Source: Patella vulgata
Lineage: Eukaryota > Mollusca > Gastropoda > Patellidae
Assembly (NCBI RefSeq): GCF_932274485.2
Contig: NC_065886.2
Span: forward strand, 41,527,501-41,591,500
Length of the DNA: 64,000 nucleotides
Direction of reading: 5' to 3'
In this document: one piece after another, positions 37,306 through 48,250 of the stretch
How positions within the stretch are numbered: position 1 is the stretch's first letter
Layout of the letters: each line of letters starts with the position of its first letter
Notes under the pieces: generated by a model
The model's input: the letters and a program-made list of their open reading frames with translations, nothing else
What the model was told of the DNA's origin: nothing
The model's database searches: none
Made by a program: the position numbers and the translations under genes

Positions 37306-37721
37306 CCGAATCGCTTATTACTAATTCTAACAAATTCCATGGAATAGAATATTACATAATTCATTGCATGACAAACTAGCTTTGCGTGTTAATGCTGCCA
37401 GGATTTTAAAACATCCAAGATTAAACTGGGTTTTCAGGATAAAAGCAAGCATTTAATATCCAATACGACTAACATTATTTCCTCAAGGTATAAATCTATT
37501 TTGTAAAATGTCAACATTTAATGTGGATTTATGTTACACATATTAAACTTTTATCTTTCATAATATACTCTGGTAAAATAATTTACAATATATAGGAATA
37601 CTGTAAGATTTTGAGTTGAAAAATGAAAGAGGTCTTAAAGCTATATACCTTTCGATGCTCTATCTTCATCTGCATGGCTACATACAGTTAGGATCATCTG
37701 AAAGTAGAAATGTGATAATGC

Positions 37722-37874
37722 CAATCTGGTTAAAACACAGATCCTATTTCGTTTCGTTTTTATAGTTCAAAATTTCGTTTTACTTGTCTTTACTACACTT
37801 GGCTTCATGTAGTGTAGGCCATCGAAAGTATAAAAAAATACGAAACGAAATATAGATCTGTATTTTAATCAGAT
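37722..37874. mobile_element. Fold-back MITE with about 11 bp target duplication
   Basis: Flanked by TGTGATAATGC at 37711-37721 and 37875-37885. Inverted ends ATCTGGTTAAAACACAGATC / GATCTGTATTTTAATCAGAT continue into TATTTCGTTTCG / CGAAACGAAATA. A 9-11 bp duplication suggests a Mutator-like mobiliser, which is inference. Confidence 0.8.
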
Positions 37875-38009
37875 TGTGATAATGCAATCGTTTAGTTCTC
37901 TCAATTGCTCACCCGTCTCAAACCTACGAGACGAATAGAGCCTTTCATTTGGGTCCTCTTGCAAGTTTCCCAGGAAACACTTGTCTGCCATATCACGCTA
38001 GGTGGAGAG

Positions 38010-38262
38010 AGAGAGAAAAATGGGATTTAACATCCACTCGACACAAACTAGATCATTTCGGGACTTACATATGGTTTAATTTTATTTCAATAATTCGCTT
38101 GTGCGTAGGGGTCTTTAGCAGTGGGAGGACCCAGAGAAAACCCACGAGGTTGGACAGGCAACCCTACTCCTTGTCACTACAAACGGGGAATCAAAATCAC
38201 GCCTGTTGACTCAATGACTGACCTTATGATACAGTGCGCACCATTCGCCCCCCCCCCCGCAC
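38010..38262 (-). repeat. SINE-B, first of a head-to-tail pair
   Basis: GAGAGAGA start, then ACTCGACACAAACTAGATC, TCTTTAGCAGTGGGAGG, GAGGTTGGACAGGC, and a head ending in GTGCGCACCATTCGCC. Confidence 0.85.
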
Positions 38263-38278
38263 CCAACCCACCGTAGGT

Positions 38279-38551
38279 GGAGAGAGAGGAATGGGGTTTA
38301 ACGTCCACTCGACACAAACTAGGTCATTTCGGGACCAACATATGGTTTAATTTTATTTCAATAATTCGCTTAGGGGTCTTTAGCAGTGGGAGGAAACCGG
38401 AGTCCCCGGAGAAAACCCACGAGGTTGGACAGGCGACCCTACTCCTTGTCACGTACAACCGGGGATTCGAAACCACGCCACTCGACTCAATGACAGACTT
38501 TATGATACAGCGCGCGCACGCAAACCATTCAGCCATTCACCCCCCACACCC
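38279..38551 (-). repeat. SINE-B, second of a head-to-tail pair
   Basis: Nearly the same sequence as 38010-38262. CCCACCGTAGGTGGA occurs on both sides (about 38268 and 38550), a probable target duplication. The minus-strand B-box GGTTTCGAATCC is at 38463-38474. Confidence 0.9.
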
Positions 38552-38639
38552 ACCGTAGGTGGAAGCGGCCGTTAAGCCTAAAGGGTAGAACAGAAATGCA
38601 CAGACCGAAGTCATTTATTCTGTCCCTTTTAGTCTCGTG

Positions 38640-38790
38640 TTGCGATAGTTCCAATATTCATGATACTTTGGAACGTGTTTTGTTATCCAAACCTTGTAAC
38701 TACTACACAGGTAAAAATAGTTATAACCTGAGTTTTGGATAAATTCGTTATAAGACTATTCAAATAATAAACAGCATAGCCAAACAGCTA
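38640..38790 (+). repeat. Block D2b, shared with 20685-20830
   Basis: GATAGTTCCAATATTCATGA, ACTTTGGAACGTGTTTTG, GGATAAATTCGTTATAAG. Confidence 0.75.
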
Positions 38791-39337
38791 CTTGCTGGTG
38801 TCTAGTGACCGATTTCATAGTCTGCAAAACAATTTATGTAGATCACAAAAAAAGCGTTTGTCACCAATCAGAGTCAAATAAGCAGATTAAAACAATATTT
38901 TATCTGCACCATTTTATTAAAACATTTTTCTATTCTAAAATGATTTATTGGGCTACAATGTCAAATATTCTTTCCATCTTGAGTTGATTAAAACGATAAA
39001 TTACAATGCGGGACCTGGAGCCACCAATTAGGTTTGACAATAATATTTTTATGTTCTTATTCGATAGCAGTTCATGATTTTTCTATCCATACTTTCCTTT
39101 TCTTTGGCCACTTTTTCATGATAACCTGCCTTCCTGTTTTTCTTTGCAAACGTATTGTACACCAAGTTCGGATATCTATTTGGCTATTCGAAGGAAGAGT
39201 TCACCAAGAACTATAATTTCCGCCCCGACTAGGAGTTCACTGAATGATTTAATGATAACCGTGCACATCATGTAAATGAAGGAATCTTGTGGATCTGTAC
39301 TGCAAGGTAATCCATATATTTAATGCATAAAATGAAA
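38791..39337. other. No recognised feature
   Basis: AT-rich spacer between block D2b and a SINE-A. Confidence 0.5.
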
Positions 39338-39600
39338 TGGGGTTTAACGTCCTGCTCCGGCTGGTCTAATGAAGACGGGTATACGCCATACAGTGTGCTA
39401 TGAGGGACATTTTGCCTGGACAGCGGCGCTACTGCACACTCTTATATCGAATTCCAACTGCCAAATATACACGAACCTCGGTTTTTTCGTCCCATCCAAA
39501 CGACTAGACAACTTTCCTTGTCAGGACCCCTGTCCTGTACCACTGACAAGGGGACACCACGCCGGAAAATCCTGACGAACTTTCTCGGTCAGCATCATTG
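39338..39600 (-). repeat. SINE-A, 5'-truncated
   Basis: AAATGAAATGGGGTTTAACG .. ATACGCCATACAGTGTGC .. ACTGACAAGGGG .. ACTTTCTCGGTCAGC. Confidence 0.85.
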
Positions 39601-40032
39601 CAAATGTGATGTTGACTGACTGATCCCATTAAACTATAAAATTGTTAAGACTCCGCTATTATGAAGCACTTGTTTATTGCAGTATGGAATGTAGATGGAA
39701 GACGAGTCTTCTCATTTTAGAAAGGCCTCCTAATGTATTGGATGGGCAAAAGGGCGAGGAGTTTCATCCAGCCCTGTTTCTATGTTACGTTTTGATAGTT
39801 TTGTTTGGAACTCGCTTGTTTAATCCTTCTGCATATTTACAGGCATTTATAATAACGAGCTAGTGTAATTAGAAGTATGTGATTAGTCATTTTCAGAGCT
39901 TTTTTTTTGTTTTTTGCAATGTAAAAAACATTTGGGTCCACCTTTAGGGGTTAGAATACAACGTAATCTGAAATATCTACGCGAACATTTCTACGCAATT
40001 GTCAGTTTTTATGCAATAAGTTATGTGTGATA
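39601..40032. other. No recognised feature
   Basis: Spacer between SINE-A and the Tc1 derivative. Open stretches have no family resemblance. Confidence 0.5.
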
Positions 40033-40753
40033 TATATACTCTTCCAAAAAAGTAGGGGATATTGATATGCAAATACCTATGCAGGTTCTTACAGGATAAA
40101 TAGTCATGGACACTTGACATGCTTTGAGAGTATGTTCACAGATGAAGAATTTATCTCCCCAACAGAACCACTGAGCTGCACATGCGACACGCAATAGCGC
40201 CATACACGTGGGAGGGGTTCATTGTCAAATTTGACACTTCAAGGAAGGGTTGATGTAAACTGCCGCGTGCTGGTTTATCCATGTTTGCTTTCCTATCGGT
40301 TCTTGCATAAGATTTACTGTTTAGCGTATCTTTGCTTTAGTGTGTTACGTTTAATTTGATCGGTAGACGTGTTCGTCGACGCCAACGTCAACCGACAACA
40401 CTGCAAGAACTGGCCGTGGCACTGCAAGAGGAGTGCACCAGATTGCCCCAAATCGTGATTGGACGGTTGATTAGGAGCATGCCACGACGAATTGCTGAAT
40501 GGCTGAGGATTGGTGGAGAATTACTCATTATTAAGACAAAAATCAAAAATGTTCATTTTCACTTTTGACAGTGTATCTCTTAGCGAGTGAAATGCGGCCG
40601 TCAGATAAGCCGCCCATATGAACTGTTTATGTTCATGTGTAGGCAATTGGCCTGTTATTAACATACACTGGTTACCTCTAATAAAAACAGCAGTGCATTT
40701 CCGCAGATTTGTATTGTTTCTGAATATCCCCTACTGTTTTTGAAGAGTATATA
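40033..40753 (+). mobile_element. Tc1-type deletion derivative 1
   Basis: Inverted ends TATATACTCTTCC..AGTAGGGGATATT and ..AATATCCCCTACTG..GAAGAGTATATA, in a TA context. An internal open stretch around 40356-40500 reads RRVRRRQRQPTTLQELAV and RLIRSMPRRIAEWLR, the C-terminal end of a Tc1 transposase. The DNA-binding and most catalytic parts are absent, so it would depend on a transposase from elsewhere. Confidence 0.8.
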
Positions 40754-42017
40754 TAGGTAGAAACCGAAGTTGAGATCTATACACACCATCACGCCTGTTT
40801 ATTAGCATCATATTGTCTGACGAAGAAAACAAATAAAGAAGCCAGTCATTGCACGTAATGCTGACATTTTTATCTTATTAGGTTGCCAACTACTACAGAA
40901 TTTGTTTGCCTTCTTCGTGAACGCGATAAGCTCCCCCTGCTCTCGGAAAACACAGCGTCACTTCGGAAGTTATTTAGTCTTCGCACCAGGACAGTCTTTA
41001 TCTAACTCATGACCATTTTATAACACGACATGGTCTGTCAACTAATATATTCCACCAATCGGAGCACTATTCATTAGTTTTTACAGCATGCTGATAAAAG
41101 CTCTGAACTGTTTTGTCATGTAGTTAATACATTTTAACCTTGGCCAAGACGCGCAATTACTGATTTGGGACGCTTATTATTTCACCCGTATTGGGTCGAC
41201 AATAACCAATATTAAACAAGACACTTTAGAAGCAACTAGTCCAATTATTTCGCACAAATAAAATCCAATTCAAAAGAAAACTGTATATAATTGTGTTGTA
41301 ATAGACAATCACATGGACGCCGCGGTGTCTCAGTGAGTAAGACACTGGCTCGCTAGCCTAGAGGTTTCGAGTTCGTTCTCGATGTTGGCCGAGAGTCCTT
41401 CGGGTGGTTTCCCCCTTGTCAGTCGTTAACCCATTAGAAGACCTCTCCAGTTTGCAATGAAATGACTATGTATTTATTCGAAAGAATAAATGGGGTGATG
41501 GGTATTGGCATAACCTACCCATTGTTGTGGAGTACAATAATGTGCCATTTTCAAAATATTGTACAAAAAGATCATATTATTACTGGCGGGTGCAACTAAT
41601 GCCACAATAATTTTCTCCACAGATAGGATTCCAAAGAAAGTGTGATATTTTATTTATTTGCAGTATTAATCAAGATATTATTTGTTGGTTATCACTCATT
41701 GTTTGCTTTGTATATCGTAGTGGCTGGATGGTGGAATAGTCTAACTTGTTCGCTTTAAATCATAATGGAGTCAAGAGGCGTGGATTCGTGCCTAAGCTGG
41801 CACGTGACAAGGAATATGATCGCCTATCCAACCTGCTTTGGTATTTTTTCCGGATCCATCGGTTCCCTCCCAGGTTTTTTAAAGCCATATCTTATTCGCA
41901 CAGGGCCGAAACACTGTTATTTTTAAAAACATTTTACTCAGACAATAGTTCGATTGAATTCGTCAACTCACATCATCAGAACGGCGCATTGTTTTTTGTG
42001 ACTTTAAATCCACAAAT
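40754..42017. other. No gene seen apart from a SINE-A head at 41318-41460
   Basis: Nothing recognised in the remaining 1.1 kb. Confidence 0.5.
41318..41460 (+). repeat. SINE-A tRNA-like head
   Basis: CGGTGTCTCAGTGAGTAAGA (A-box), GGTTTCGAGTTCG (B-box region), GTTGGCCGAGAG, then CCCCCTTGTCAGTCG. The 3' part is absent. Confidence 0.7.
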
Positions 42018-42300
42018 AAAATGAAATGGGTTTTAAGATTCTACTTTTCAGCACTGACAGAGCTAGTGAAGACGGGCTTACGCCACACGGTGTGAAATGA
42101 GGGACATTTTGCACGGACATCGGCGCTACAGCCTATCCTTATTTCGAATTCCAACTGTCAAGGGTTCTGTAATGTACAGCTAGTGTGTACACGGGGCCTC
42201 GATTTGTCGTCCCACTCGAAAGACTAAGCACTGTTCTTGTCAGGTCATCTGTCTTGCACCACTGACAAGGGGAAACCGCACCGGAAAATCCCGAGGACAG
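42018..42300 (-). repeat. SINE-A, 5'-truncated
   Basis: AAATGAAATGGGTTTTAAG .. GACGGGCTTACGCCACACGG .. GAATTCCAACTGTCAAGGG .. CACTGACAAGGGGAAACC. Confidence 0.85.
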
Positions 42301-42544
42301 CGTAAAAACGGCCACCAAACAAACAAAATTGGTGGAAATAGATCACTCATCTGAAAGTTCATTTCTCGTTAATTTCAAGGAACAATTTGTTTTTCAGCCA
42401 TGATAAATTAAACACGACAGTTGTTTTGTATTTCTAAACTATGTTAACATTTGTGACCGTTGAATTAATTATTGGAAATCTACCAAACATCATGGCAAAT
42501 ACGCAATTTTACAATTGTATTACGGAAACATACAAGGTACTATT

Positions 42545-42655
42545 AAGTTCAGAATTACTCTTCACGCTTGCTGATTGTAGTTTTGCACTAAACATGTTTA
42601 AGTTCAGAATTACTCTTCACACTTGCTAATTGTAGTTTTACACTAACATGTTTAT
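42545..42655. repeat. 55 bp tandem duplication upstream of DPT-3
   Basis: AAGTTCAGAATTACTCTTCA.GCTTGCT is repeated at about 42600. Confidence 0.85.
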
Positions 42656-42985
42656 CCAGAATGTGCCATATCTGGAAGCCTTGGAAAGGTCTTAAATATT
42701 TGGTGTTGGTTTTGATTATGTAATGTAATTCAATCCTACTTACATAACACTGTAATCTAACAGATGCCATTTTCACATCTCTTAGATTTATTTGAAAAGG
42801 CAACATCACTCTTGTTTTTCCCTGTGAATTGAATCTATTTAAGTTTGCCCTTAAACATCAAACAGCGACACATATTAAATTACAAATGATAAAATATTAA
42901 CTATGTTTTATTATATAAGTTATGTAAGTTATTTAACTTTGCCTCTAAACAATCAAAAGGGGATAAATATTAATTACGTTTTATG

Positions 42986-42993
42986 TATATATA
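42986..42993 (+). promoter_or_regulatory. TATA-like box upstream of DPT copy 3
   Basis: TATATATA about 75 bp before the proposed start codon, within a stretch similar to the copy 2 upstream sequence and to 25424-25490. Confidence 0.4.
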
Positions 42994-43065
42994 CTTTTCG
43001 AAAATGTAAGTGCTTTAGATTTTTGGTCTGTATTGGTTCGTATTTTTCGTCTATTTTAGGTGATT

Positions 43066-46000
43066 ATGATGACTTTAAAGGTAAGTATTGTCGAGGTTTT
43101 CTTGCTTAGGGATGAGTTTGAGTGGGTGAGATGGGGATGATCTTGTAGCAGTGATCTTTTCTCAATAGGTTTTGTGACGAAAACAAAGCGAGAAGAGAGA
43201 AAATAAAGTGTACCTTTTACATAAGGGGCAACATAGATAGGTGGAATTTCGCTGCATCATATCTTTGTAAATACCGATCGGCACTGGAGCATTTCCTGTT
43301 TAAAAAAATTTAAGTTTTACAATACTGTACTTTGTAAGGGATTCACATATGGCTGAAATCACTCGGATATATTTTGATTAATTATGTGAAATATTCTTAG
43401 AAACTTGTATGCCAGGTAATGATCTGAAATAAGCTTAGAAACCCGTATCCCATGGTCATTATCTGAAATGTGCTAAGAAACCTGTTTCCAAGAATAGAGC
43501 AACTATGATACTCTGGCAAAGCAAGGCAGATTCTTTATTCCATGCTCAAATTTTGTACTGAAGCTTTCAGGCACGGTGGCTGTACTCTTTAAATTAAAAC
43601 TGATTTTTTTGGCAATTTCGACAGAATATCTAATGAGGATACTGGGGGACTGGACCTGAAAGGGGACCCCCACTGTAGGGTGTGTGTGTGGGGGGGGGAT
43701 CCTTGGGTGTTTTTGCTTGCCCCCCCACCCACACACCTACTGCGAGAAAACTTTTGAAAAACTGACTACTTGTAAATGGTGCTCTAGAGTATATCCCGAT
43801 GTTTCTTGTATATGCTCAAACTTTGTGTGTGACAATCGTGTTGATCAGCTGTAAGAAATGGAAGAATATTATGCAGAGTCAAGGTGTGTTGTTTGTTGTT
43901 TTTTTTAAGGTGGCGTCTTTATGTGCCTGTCTTGTAATGGTGTCTGCAGTGGCATGGCAAAATGACTATGATCGAGATATTTTGTTTAGCTGCCCGACGG
44001 GTGAATCAGTAACCCGAATACAGAGTAAGCATCACAACTGGTTTGAAGATAGATTATGGAAATACACTTGTGACAACAGGGGAGAGCTTGGAAAGTGTCA
44101 GTGGTTTTGTAAGTTTAATTTTTGTTTGCCGTTATTTGTCATCGAAATTTTTAATTTATTTTTAGTAGTTGCGAGTATCCAGGCTGTCCTTAAAAAATCT
44201 CGTGGGACAAAATTGGTAGTTGTTCAGTGTATGACAATGGATACAATGGGTCATTATGTCTAAAATATGCGGAGAATGTAATGTACTAATGTGAAAACAA
44301 AATCGGTCTAGATAATTTTGTTTACAAAAACAGTGTTGTTATCAGTTTGAAAATATGAAATGGTCGGACCCTATGTCAATCACTGTGCGAAGCTCCTGTG
44401 GTAGGGACAACACAAACGACGTAAAGAGAAATAGGCGATGGAGGAGTATGGAACTAAAGGATTGCAATCTGTTTCACAGAGGATTACTAAAGTCTTCTAA
44501 TAACTCTGTAAAAGATGACTGCTTTCAACATTTGACGTCACATCACGCGGTGTCAATCATTGGCTCAATGGCGCGTGGTTCGGGCAGAATGGTGCCTTTT
44601 ACTCATTTTACATGCCCATTTACACTGAATAGGACATATGTTTACCTACATATACTTCAAACACCTATATTTTTTTAATGCTTAAAAAAATGTTCTAAAT
44701 TGTAATTTGCAGAATGAAAAAAAAGTTAATATTGAGGGCTCATTAACCCGCGCCGATGTCATCCCTATCAGTGATTGTAGCGGCCTAGCGAATAATCACT
44801 GCTGATCAGTGTGAAAGGATTGCTGTTAAAAATTATATGGCTAAACAGTTTGAAAGGTTTAGACTGGTCATGGCATAATGTTTTGGCAAAAATCGGCAAC
44901 TTTCACACAGCGTGCCCCATGACTTGAAATCGGGCTTAACGTTCGTTTCTACTCAGGGTGATATCGCAGACAAGCGTTTCCTAGAGTCAAGTGGGGGGGG
45001 GGGGGTCGTCTAGCACGGCTTGGAGATAAAGGAGCAATTAAGAAATTTTACCGCCCCCATTTCCTTAATTTAAAGCACAATCGTCCTTAATTAAAGGACC
45101 ATTCGTAGGATCCACCCCAAGTTGTTGATCCTAAAATGTGGGTAATGCCTCATGAACGTGCCTCAACCCCACCCCTGTGTTACTTATTCAACATGATATG
45201 CCGATTTAAGACAGTGAAAAAGCTACGGAGGCTCTCCTTGGCAGATATTATTTCCTGTGCATATACTGTTAAAAAAGTAGTATTAAATTTACATAGGATT
45301 ATATAGCAAAACCAATGATCTAATATATTGATCTGACCATTGTTTTTGGGACATAAGAACTGAGAAGAAATTAGAGTTTTAAACTCACCGATAAATTTCG
45401 AAGGAAGTAAACTTTTGACACCTATTTTTAAACAAGTAACGTTCCTCGTATTTTTAACAGTTATGTATTGCAACAAAACAATTCTGAAATGAAATGGAGT
45501 TTAACGTCCTACTTAGTTGTGTACCATGCAGTGACCTGTAAGTTGTTCCGGGTCAGTGCCGTTTCCAACCACTCTTCATCGATTCCTAACTGTTAAGGGT
45601 TCTTTTACGTGCACCCCAGCACGTTCTCGGGACCACGTTCCTTGCCTTCCCCCCCCCCCTACACCGCTGACAAGGGGGAACCAACACAGGGATCGAACCC
45701 AGGACATTCTGGTTAGTGAGCCCGTCAAGTGCAGTACTCACTAAACCACCGTGGCTCAAAAACTGGTACGTTTGATATTTACCATAGTTGTTTAAAACAT
45801 TCATTTTTCGTTGTGTTCCATTTATTTATTTAAGATAATGTGAATCAATATGATCAAATACTGTTTTTCCAATGCCCCGACTTCGGACATATTGTTGCTA
45901 CCAAGAGCTATCATCACAATTATTACGAAGACAGAAGATTTAGTTTTCAATGTTGCACACCGAAGAAAGGTTTGTATTCTGAACGACATCAGAAACGATG

Positions 46001-47194
46001 CATTTTTATCATACAAGTTAAAACATTAAAACGAAATTACTTTTTTATGCAAATATTAAATAGATAATAATAATAATAATAATAATAATAATATTTTCAT
46101 AGGAATTGCGTATTGTACACGCACACCCTGAGACCATCATTTGATGGCCAGATATTGAATCAAATATGCTTTTCCTTGTTTTGATCAAAACATGCAGGTT
46201 ACGCAAATATGTCTCAAAAGAGTATCCGATTTTCAGTGAAAACAACAGAGTGTCGGTTTACTAACTTTGTAAATTCATATGATGGTTATATGGACTATAA
46301 GGTACCCAACAATAAATTCTTGCGCGGGGCCTACAGTGTGCATAAAAACTTCATAGAGTAAGTAAATCAAACTTAATATTTTATATTTTGATTTCAAAGA
46401 ATACTATAAGGAGTGTGTAAGGTCTTTAAACAAAAACAAACTGCATAAAAGTAAGCACAAGGGAACCACAGAAAATAAAAAGCAACAGGCCCGTAACTAG
46501 TTGGGGTGGGGGAGTGAGATTGGTGGGCCTGTCATGACGAAATCTACCATAAGAAAGCCAACTGGAGATTGAGTCAAGTCCGCGCCAGGCGTGATAATCT
46601 TCATAATTCAAACAAGTCGCACTCTAACCCGATTCCGAACTTTTTGTTTTTCTCATAAATTATTATAGGTACGCCAAAGTCGTATTTCTTCCTTCAAATT
46701 TTTATAATGTTCATATTAAAATATCATAATACGCCAATATCCAAAATTCAGCCTCAAAATTGAAATTTTCCGTCATTTTTATAGTTCCTCTCCTCAGGTG
46801 CAAACCCTATTTTCTAAAGTTTTCTGGGGGGAGAACACCCTAGACCGTTGACCCTTAAGTGTAGATGGGGTTTAACGTCCACTGACACAAACTAGGTCAT
46901 TTCGGGACTAACATATGGTTCAAGTTTATTTCCATAATTCGCTTGCGCGTAGGGGTCTTTAGCAGTGGGAGGAAACCGGATGACCCGGAGAAAACCCACG
47001 AGGCTGGACATTAGACCCTAACATTAGAGTCAATATGGAAATTGATGGTGCACGGTGTCCTGTTGATTTATCTTATCATTGTTTCCTTTTGCTTTGTTTA
47101 CAGGGACAGGATCTGGAAATTTGAAATATGTGATATGCCTGCAAAACATAATTACAACCGTAAGCATAAAAATAAAAAGGTTTCGCATGGTTGA
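43066..47194 (+). CDS. DPT: Dermatopontin-like secreted protein, copy 3, with basic C-terminal tail
   Basis: Five coding exons: 43066-43080, 43910-44108, 45835-45969, 46237-46357, 47104-47194; 186 codons plus TGA. The first exon, ATG ATG ACT TTA AAG then GTAAGT, joins exon 2 in phase 0 to give the signal peptide MMTLKVASLCACLVMVSAVA before WQNDYD. Exon 2 is one codon longer than in copies 1 and 2; exons 3 and 4 have the same lengths. Dermatopontin blocks are EDRLWKYTC, EDRRFSFQCC and EDRIWKFEIC. Where copies 1 and 2 stop two residues after the last Cys, this one continues for about 20 residues in a Lys/His/Asn-rich tail (PAKHNYNRKHKNKKVSHG). Such a tail could bind acidic matrix or mineral, but that is inference. 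A TATA-like box lies about 75 bp before the ATG and an AATAAA about 107 bp after the stop. Intron 4 holds a SINE-B fragment and intron 2 a SINE-A. Confidence 0.9.
43682..43740. repeat. GT/G-run hairpin in DPT-3 intron 1
   Basis: GGGTGTGTGTGTGGGGGGGG is mirrored by CCCCCCCACCCACACACC about 20 bp later, capable of a strong hairpin or G-rich structure. Confidence 0.7.
45487..45766 (-). repeat. SINE-A with tRNA head, in DPT-3 intron 2
   Basis: GAAATGAAATGGAGTTTAAC tail, TTCTTTTACGTGCACCCC body, CAGGGATCGAACCC (B-box, minus) and CTAAACCACCGTGGCTC head. It lies about 70 bp before exon 3 and has no counterpart in copies 1 and 2. Confidence 0.85.
46064..46094. repeat. (AAT)n microsatellite in DPT-3 intron 3
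   Basis: About ten ATA/AAT triplets in a row, with no interruption. Confidence 0.9.
46862..47010 (-). repeat. SINE-B, 5'-truncated, in DPT-3 intron 4
   Basis: ATGGGGTTTAACGTCCACTG, ACTAGGTCATTTCGGGAC, GGAAACCGGATGACCCGGAG, AAAACCCACGAGGCTGGAC. It ends about 95 bp before the last exon. Confidence 0.85.
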
Positions 47195-47300
47195 TCAGTT
47201 TTATACCTTTCATTTAAATGTGGGTGTTTATTGTACTCACCTGTGTTCGTCACCTATCCACAATTTTTAGACTCCCCAGAAAATAATATTGGATGATACA

Positions 47301-47306
47301 AATAAA
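47301..47306 (+). terminator. Candidate poly(A) signal, DPT copy 3
   Basis: AATAAA about 107 bp after the stop codon. Confidence 0.35.
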
Positions 47307-48019
47307 TAGATTATATTATACAAATACTGGGCGTTTTAACGACATCCTAAATCGTTTTCCATTTTCTTTTAAAGATACTCAACATTATGTTCACAATATT
47401 GAAAATATAAGGTTATTTATTTTCAAGTCACGTGACAGAACAATACCCAGGGTACTGGGTACCATACGGACACGGCTCACCAACGCTATCACCCACGAAA
47501 CAAGATTATTTTTAGTCTTTCTCACCCTTTCCGTTTCCCCCCTTTTCCATGGTGATCTTTGTTGACGTTTTGGTGAAGAATCGAAGAAAATGGTTTGAAT
47601 ATACATTTTCTACCAGGTTTTGGTGAATATTCATGATTTTGAGGCGGAAGGATACGAGGGTTAGGTTAAGATGTAGGGCGGAAAGTTGCATGTTTACTTG
47701 TCTTTACTTCCAGTTTGTGTATCTCAAGTTTCCCCTGATGAACCTCATACCAGCTTTTGAGCAAGAGGTTGCCACATGTTGCGTCATCTGTGGTAGAAAG
47801 CGTTGACAATCTTAGTCATAATTACATTTATTATTTTTACAATGCTTTATTATGGATACTACAAATATATTCGAATGACGTCTCTGTGACTGCCATTTTA
47901 ATTTATATGATTACATGTCCAATGCTAGGGGATAATGGTGCGGAACGGTTCGAGGTGTGGATTGAGTATCGTCTCATTTATGAAGTGTACATGGGTATAT
48001 GGTCACCCCTTGAACGAAA
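47307..48019. other. No gene; short relative of the IR repeat near 47712-47830
   Basis: TGTGTATCTCAAGTTTCCC..GAACCTCATACCAGCTTTTG..GCAAGAGGTTGCC resembles the right IR arm near 20110-20190. The rest is unrecognised. Confidence 0.4.
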
Positions 48020-48250
48020 GGGGTTATGCTCCTACAGGGCTATTATATCGAATTCAAACTGCCAAGGGTTCTTTTTACGTGCACGTCAATTTGTGCACGG
48101 GATCTCGGTGTTTCGTCGCATCAGGGCGACTATACGCTGTCATGTACCACTGACAAAAGGGAGCCGGGCTGGTAAATCCAGATTAATTTTCTCCGCCAAC
48201 ACCGCGGGATCAAGCCACCGCCTACCAACTGAGCCAACGCGGCTCCCCAC
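48020..48250 (-). repeat. SINE-A, head and body
   Basis: TATATCGAATTCAAACTGCC, TTTTTACGTGCACGTC, CGGGATCTCGGTGTTTCG, and a head ending CTGAGCCAACGCGGCTCC. Confidence 0.8.

Noticed and set aside
41746-42024. 92-residue open frame as a host gene
   Set aside because: No signal peptide, domain or splice context recognised, and the end overlaps a SINE tail.
43799-44263. Single 154-residue open frame over DPT-3 exon 2
   Set aside because: It reads through the conserved acceptor at 43909 and the donor at 44109; the extra residues on both sides have no family match.
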